From the NCBI GenBank assembly GCA_964545075.1, contig CAZJFS010000093.1, positions 1 to 16,733 of the forward strand: a DNA stretch of 16,733 nt. Reading direction: 5' to 3'. Positions within the stretch are counted from its first letter, which is position 1. Each line of letters starts with the position of its first letter. Under the pieces are notes generated by a model. That model did not search any database, had not been told where the DNA came from, and saw only the letters and a program-made list of their open reading frames with translations. The stretch comes from DAOPXV01 sp035352535. Its GTDB lineage: Bacteria > Muiribacteriota > UBA9980. The position numbers and the translations under genes were made by a program. This document shows positions 14,281 to 16,733 of this stretch, one piece after another.

Positions 14281-15971
14281 TAAGCGAAGTATCCATTAAA
14301 AATATCGCCATGGCCGAAAAACTCGAATTCGAGCTCGGACCTAACCTTAACGTTTTCACCGGCGAGACGGGAGCCGGAAAATCGCTCGTGATATCCGCCG
14401 TCGCGTTCGCCTTCGGACAGAGTTCCGGAATAGTTAAAATGCGCGATGAACGGGAAAATGCGCAGATAACCGTTACGGTCAACTCGCGAAAACTTCCGGG
14501 CGCCGCGGATCTGCTGGATGAATTCGGGATCGAACCGGACGGCGACGAAATAATAGTTTCAAGAACGATAGCGCCCGACGGCAAAACCAAGAACTACGTC
14601 AACGGTTCGAAAGTCAATCTTTCGGTCCTTCAAAAGATCGGCCAGAAGGTCGTTGAAATATCCGGCCAGAACGACGAGCTCCTGCTCCTGGACCCGAAAA
14701 TACAATCGGAACTCGTCGACCGCTATTGCGGAGCCGAAATGGCTGAATTAAAAAACGCGCTTCTTGAAAAATACCGGGAGCTCAAAGCGCTCGTCGCCGA
14801 AAAAGAGTCCCTTATGGCCTCCGAAAGCGAGCGCGCCAGGGAGATCGATCTATATTCATATCAGGTGAACGAAATAAAAGAAGCCGCCCTCGCGGACAAC
14901 GAGGAAGCCGAACTCGCCGAAAGAATAGATTTTTTAAAGAACGCGGAAAACATCGCTAAAATAAGAGAAGAAATATTATCGACGTTAGACGGCGGCGAAT
15001 CTCCGTCCGTCACCGACGGTATATCCAGGGTCGTCAGCCTTTTAAGCAGGCTCGCCGGCTTCGACCGTTCGTTCGAGCGGCTGGCCGAAGCCGCTAACGA
15101 CGCCTATTACACGATGAAGGACGTTTCGGAAACCGTCGTGGACCTCTCGTCGAGGCTGGATTATTCGGAGAACGAACTCGATGAAAAGATCGAAAGGCAG
15201 CATCTAATCTCATCGCTCAAAAGAAAATACGGCCAGACGGTGCCGGATATACTGGCTTATCTTGCGACGACTTCGAGGAAGCTCGACGAGCTTCAAAACT
15301 TCGATCAGACTTTTTCGACGATAAACATAAAAATAGAAAAAATTTTCGGCGAATATTTAACGATAGCCGATAGCGTATCGGGTCTGAGGATAGGGAAAAA
15401 AGAGGAAATTGAAGGCGTTATAAATCCCGAGCTTCACGCTCTCGACATGAAGAACGCCATCTTCCAGATCGCCATTCATTCTCCCGAATCGCGCTCGATC
15501 GAAAATGCCGGCCCTAACGGTTTTGAAACCGTCGAATTCATGATCCGCACGAACCCGGGCATGCCGATGACGCCTATCGCCAAAACCGCTTCGGGCGGCG
15601 AAATGTCTCGAATAATGCTCGCGATAAAGAACGTGCTTTCAGATTATTCCGAAGTGCCGGCCATAATATTCGACGAAATAGATACGGGCATAGGCGGCTT
15701 TACGCTCAATTCCATCGGCGACAAACTCCGGGCGATAGCCTCGAAAAAACAGGTCATCTGCATAACCCATTCGCCTATAATCGCTTCATTTTCAAACCAC
15801 CACTACCTCGTCAAAAAAGAAGTGGTGAATAACGAAAAAACGCTCATAAATATCCAGCGGCTTACGGAACAGGAAATTGAGGGAGAGATAGCGCGTATGC
15901 TCGGAAATGACTCGGATATCGGAATATCTCACGCCAGAGAACTTCTTTCAAAAAACAAAAGTTCATCATGA
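14277..15971 (+). CDS. recN: DNA repair protein RecN (SMC-like ATPase)
   Basis: A 564-residue RecN of normal length. The Walker A GETGAGKS is at 29-36, the ABC signature TASGGEMSRIMLA at 437-449, Walker B with catalytic Glu, AIIFDEIDTGIGG, at 462-474, and the switch His in THSP at 498. Between them lies a long coiled coil (about 150-375), the SMC-type arm. RecN acts in the cytoplasm in recombinational repair of double-strand breaks. The start is the TTG at 14277: the sequence from there (MISEVSIKNIAM) fits the family N-terminus exactly, and no in-frame ATG is suitable. Ribosome-binding support is weak, consistent with coupling to the upstream gene. I see no clear LexA box upstream, and the GH57 gene lies in between. 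The next gene overlaps its stop codon. Confidence 0.95.
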   Translation: MISEVSIKNIAMAEKLEFELGPNLNVFTGETGAGKSLVISAVAFAFGQSSGIVKMRDERENAQITVTVNSRKLPGAADLLDEFGIEPDGDEIIVSRTIAPDGKTKNYVNGSKVNLSVLQKIGQKVVEISGQNDELLLLDPKIQSELVDRYCGAEMAELKNALLEKYRELKALVAEKESLMASESERAREIDLYSYQVNEIKEAALADNEEAELAERIDFLKNAENIAKIREEILSTLDGGESPSVTDGISRVVSLLSRLAGFDRSFERLAEAANDAYYTMKDVSETVVDLSSRLDYSENELDEKIERQHLISSLKRKYGQTVPDILAYLATTSRKLDELQNFDQTFSTINIKIEKIFGEYLTIADSVSGLRIGKKEEIEGVINPELHALDMKNAIFQIAIHSPESRSIENAGPNGFETVEFMIRTNPGMPMTPIAKTASGGEMSRIMLAIKNVLSDYSEVPAIIFDEIDTGIGGFTLNSIGDKLRAIASKKQVICITHSPIIASFSNHHYLVKKEVVNNEKTLINIQRLTEQEIEGEIARMLGNDSDIGISHARELLSKNKSSS

Positions 15972-16733
15972 TAATAAAATTCGATCCGAACAACGGCGGC
16001 ATAATACACGGCGCGGCCCGGCGCGGGAACGATCTGCTCCTCGAATTTTCGGGAAGCGTATTTCCCGATATCACCGTCAGCAATCTCGTCAAGCTTATTT
16101 TCGGAGACCTGCCCGGCATCGAAGCGCTGGCGTCAAAACTTAAAATAAGCCTTTGCGGCGTCGGCCGGGGCGAGGGAGTCCAAAAAAAACCGGAGCTTCG
16201 CATCGAAGGCATTTTTAAACCTGAAACATCCTCTCTTTTACCCGTAAAATGCGGCTTCGACATTTCCACCGCTTACGAGGACGATTTTATTATAATAGTC
16301 GATAAGCCGAAGGGAATAAAGATACATCCCGATTCGCCGGACGATACCAATTCGCTCGCAAACGCGCTGCAGTGGTATTTTCATGAAAAAAACGACGCGC
16401 GTTCCGTCCCGAGGCACATCCACCGCATCGATATAGGGACCTCCGGCCTCGTGATATTCGCCAAGGACGAAATAACGCAGGCGCTTATGGACCGCATGCT
16501 TTTCGAGAACCGTATCGATAGAAAATATACGGCCGAGGTTGAAGGACGCTTCAGGTCAACCACCGGAACGATAAACCAACCTATCGCCAGAAACAGGCAT
16601 GTTTCAAATAAATATCGCGTCGACGAAAAAGGCGCCGAAGCGATCACGCATTACAGGGTCATCTCCTATGACCCCCAAAAAAACCGGAGCTTGCTCGAAC
16701 TTACGCTCGAGACGGGGCGGACGCATCAGATAC
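15968..16733 (+). CDS. RluA-family pseudouridine synthase (3' truncated by window)
   Basis: The ATG at 15968 overlaps the recN stop (ATGA), and the frame stays open to the window end, 255 codons. The catalytic motif HRIDIGTSGLVIFAKD (152-167) has the family's active-site Asp, D155. VDKPKGIKIHP (111-121) is the usual preceding motif, RKYTAEVEG (186-193) follows, and the window cuts inside LETGRTHQI, a late family motif. RluA-type enzymes isomerise uridine to pseudouridine in 23S rRNA or tRNA. The first 95 residues should hold an S4 RNA-binding domain, but only a weak match is visible (DITVSNLVKLIFGD), so the N-terminus may be divergent. Overlap with recN indicates translational coupling. The specific target site cannot be told. 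Confidence 0.92.
   Translation, partial: MIIKFDPNNGGIIHGAARRGNDLLLEFSGSVFPDITVSNLVKLIFGDLPGIEALASKLKISLCGVGRGEGVQKKPELRIEGIFKPETSSLLPVKCGFDISTAYEDDFIIIVDKPKGIKIHPDSPDDTNSLANALQWYFHEKNDARSVPRHIHRIDIGTSGLVIFAKDEITQALMDRMLFENRIDRKYTAEVEGRFRSTTGTINQPIARNRHVSNKYRVDEKGAEAITHYRVISYDPQKNRSLLELTLETGRTHQI

Noticed and set aside
1..16733. CRISPR arrays, tRNA or rRNA genes, insertion sequences, phage or toxin-antitoxin genes
   Set aside because: I saw no repeated spacers, no RNA gene landmarks, no transposase or integrase motifs and no terminal inverted repeats.

Overview
The window looks like part of a compact genome of a Gram-negative (diderm) bacterium. It has several Sec-type signal peptides, a predicted outer-membrane beta-barrel ending in Phe, and a periplasmic TPR protein. 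Base composition is moderate, with AT-rich spacers and frequent use of the isoleucine codon ATA. I cannot assign a phylum from the sequence. The mix of hybrid histidine kinases, a GH57 enzyme and many unrecognised envelope proteins would fit a poorly studied lineage, but that is a guess. I see no tRNA, rRNA, CRISPR array, insertion sequence or phage gene.

Layout. (1) 1-1929, forward: the 3' end of a hybrid histidine kinase that begins before the window, then a receiver-HisKA protein whose ATPase domain looks degenerate. (2) 1926-4167, reverse: an RlmD/RumA-type rRNA uracil methyltransferase followed by a Cof-type HAD phosphatase, probably one operon. (3) 4168-4473: AT-rich spacer with a candidate forward promoter. 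(4) 4474-6119, forward: a small membrane protein, a degenerate HD-domain protein behind a clear sigma70-type promoter, and a response regulator carrying the N-terminal module usually found on HD-GYP proteins. (5) 6116-10517: a block of envelope genes. It contains a single-pass membrane protein (reverse), then a FecR-like secreted coiled-coil protein, a small secreted protein and a beta-barrel (forward), then a secreted TPR protein (reverse). (6) 10669-12855, reverse: oligoendopeptidase F and a small unknown protein, with a strong terminator-like hairpin after the latter. (7) 13099-16733, forward: a GH57 enzyme with a terminator-like hairpin in its leader, then recN and an RluA-family pseudouridine synthase cut off by the window end. 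The last three are tightly packed and probably co-translated.

Themes. Signalling proteins with lost catalytic residues recur: a pseudo-histidine kinase and a pseudo-HD protein. All three tail-to-tail junctions have overlapping stop codons or a 3-bp gap, so none has room for a terminator. Translation starts fall into two classes: most genes have a good Shine-Dalgarno sequence, while several envelope genes have none. One of the latter has a consensus promoter whose -10 ends 8 bp before the ATG, which suggests leaderless mRNA. The best candidate for an undescribed system is the envelope block at 6116-10517.
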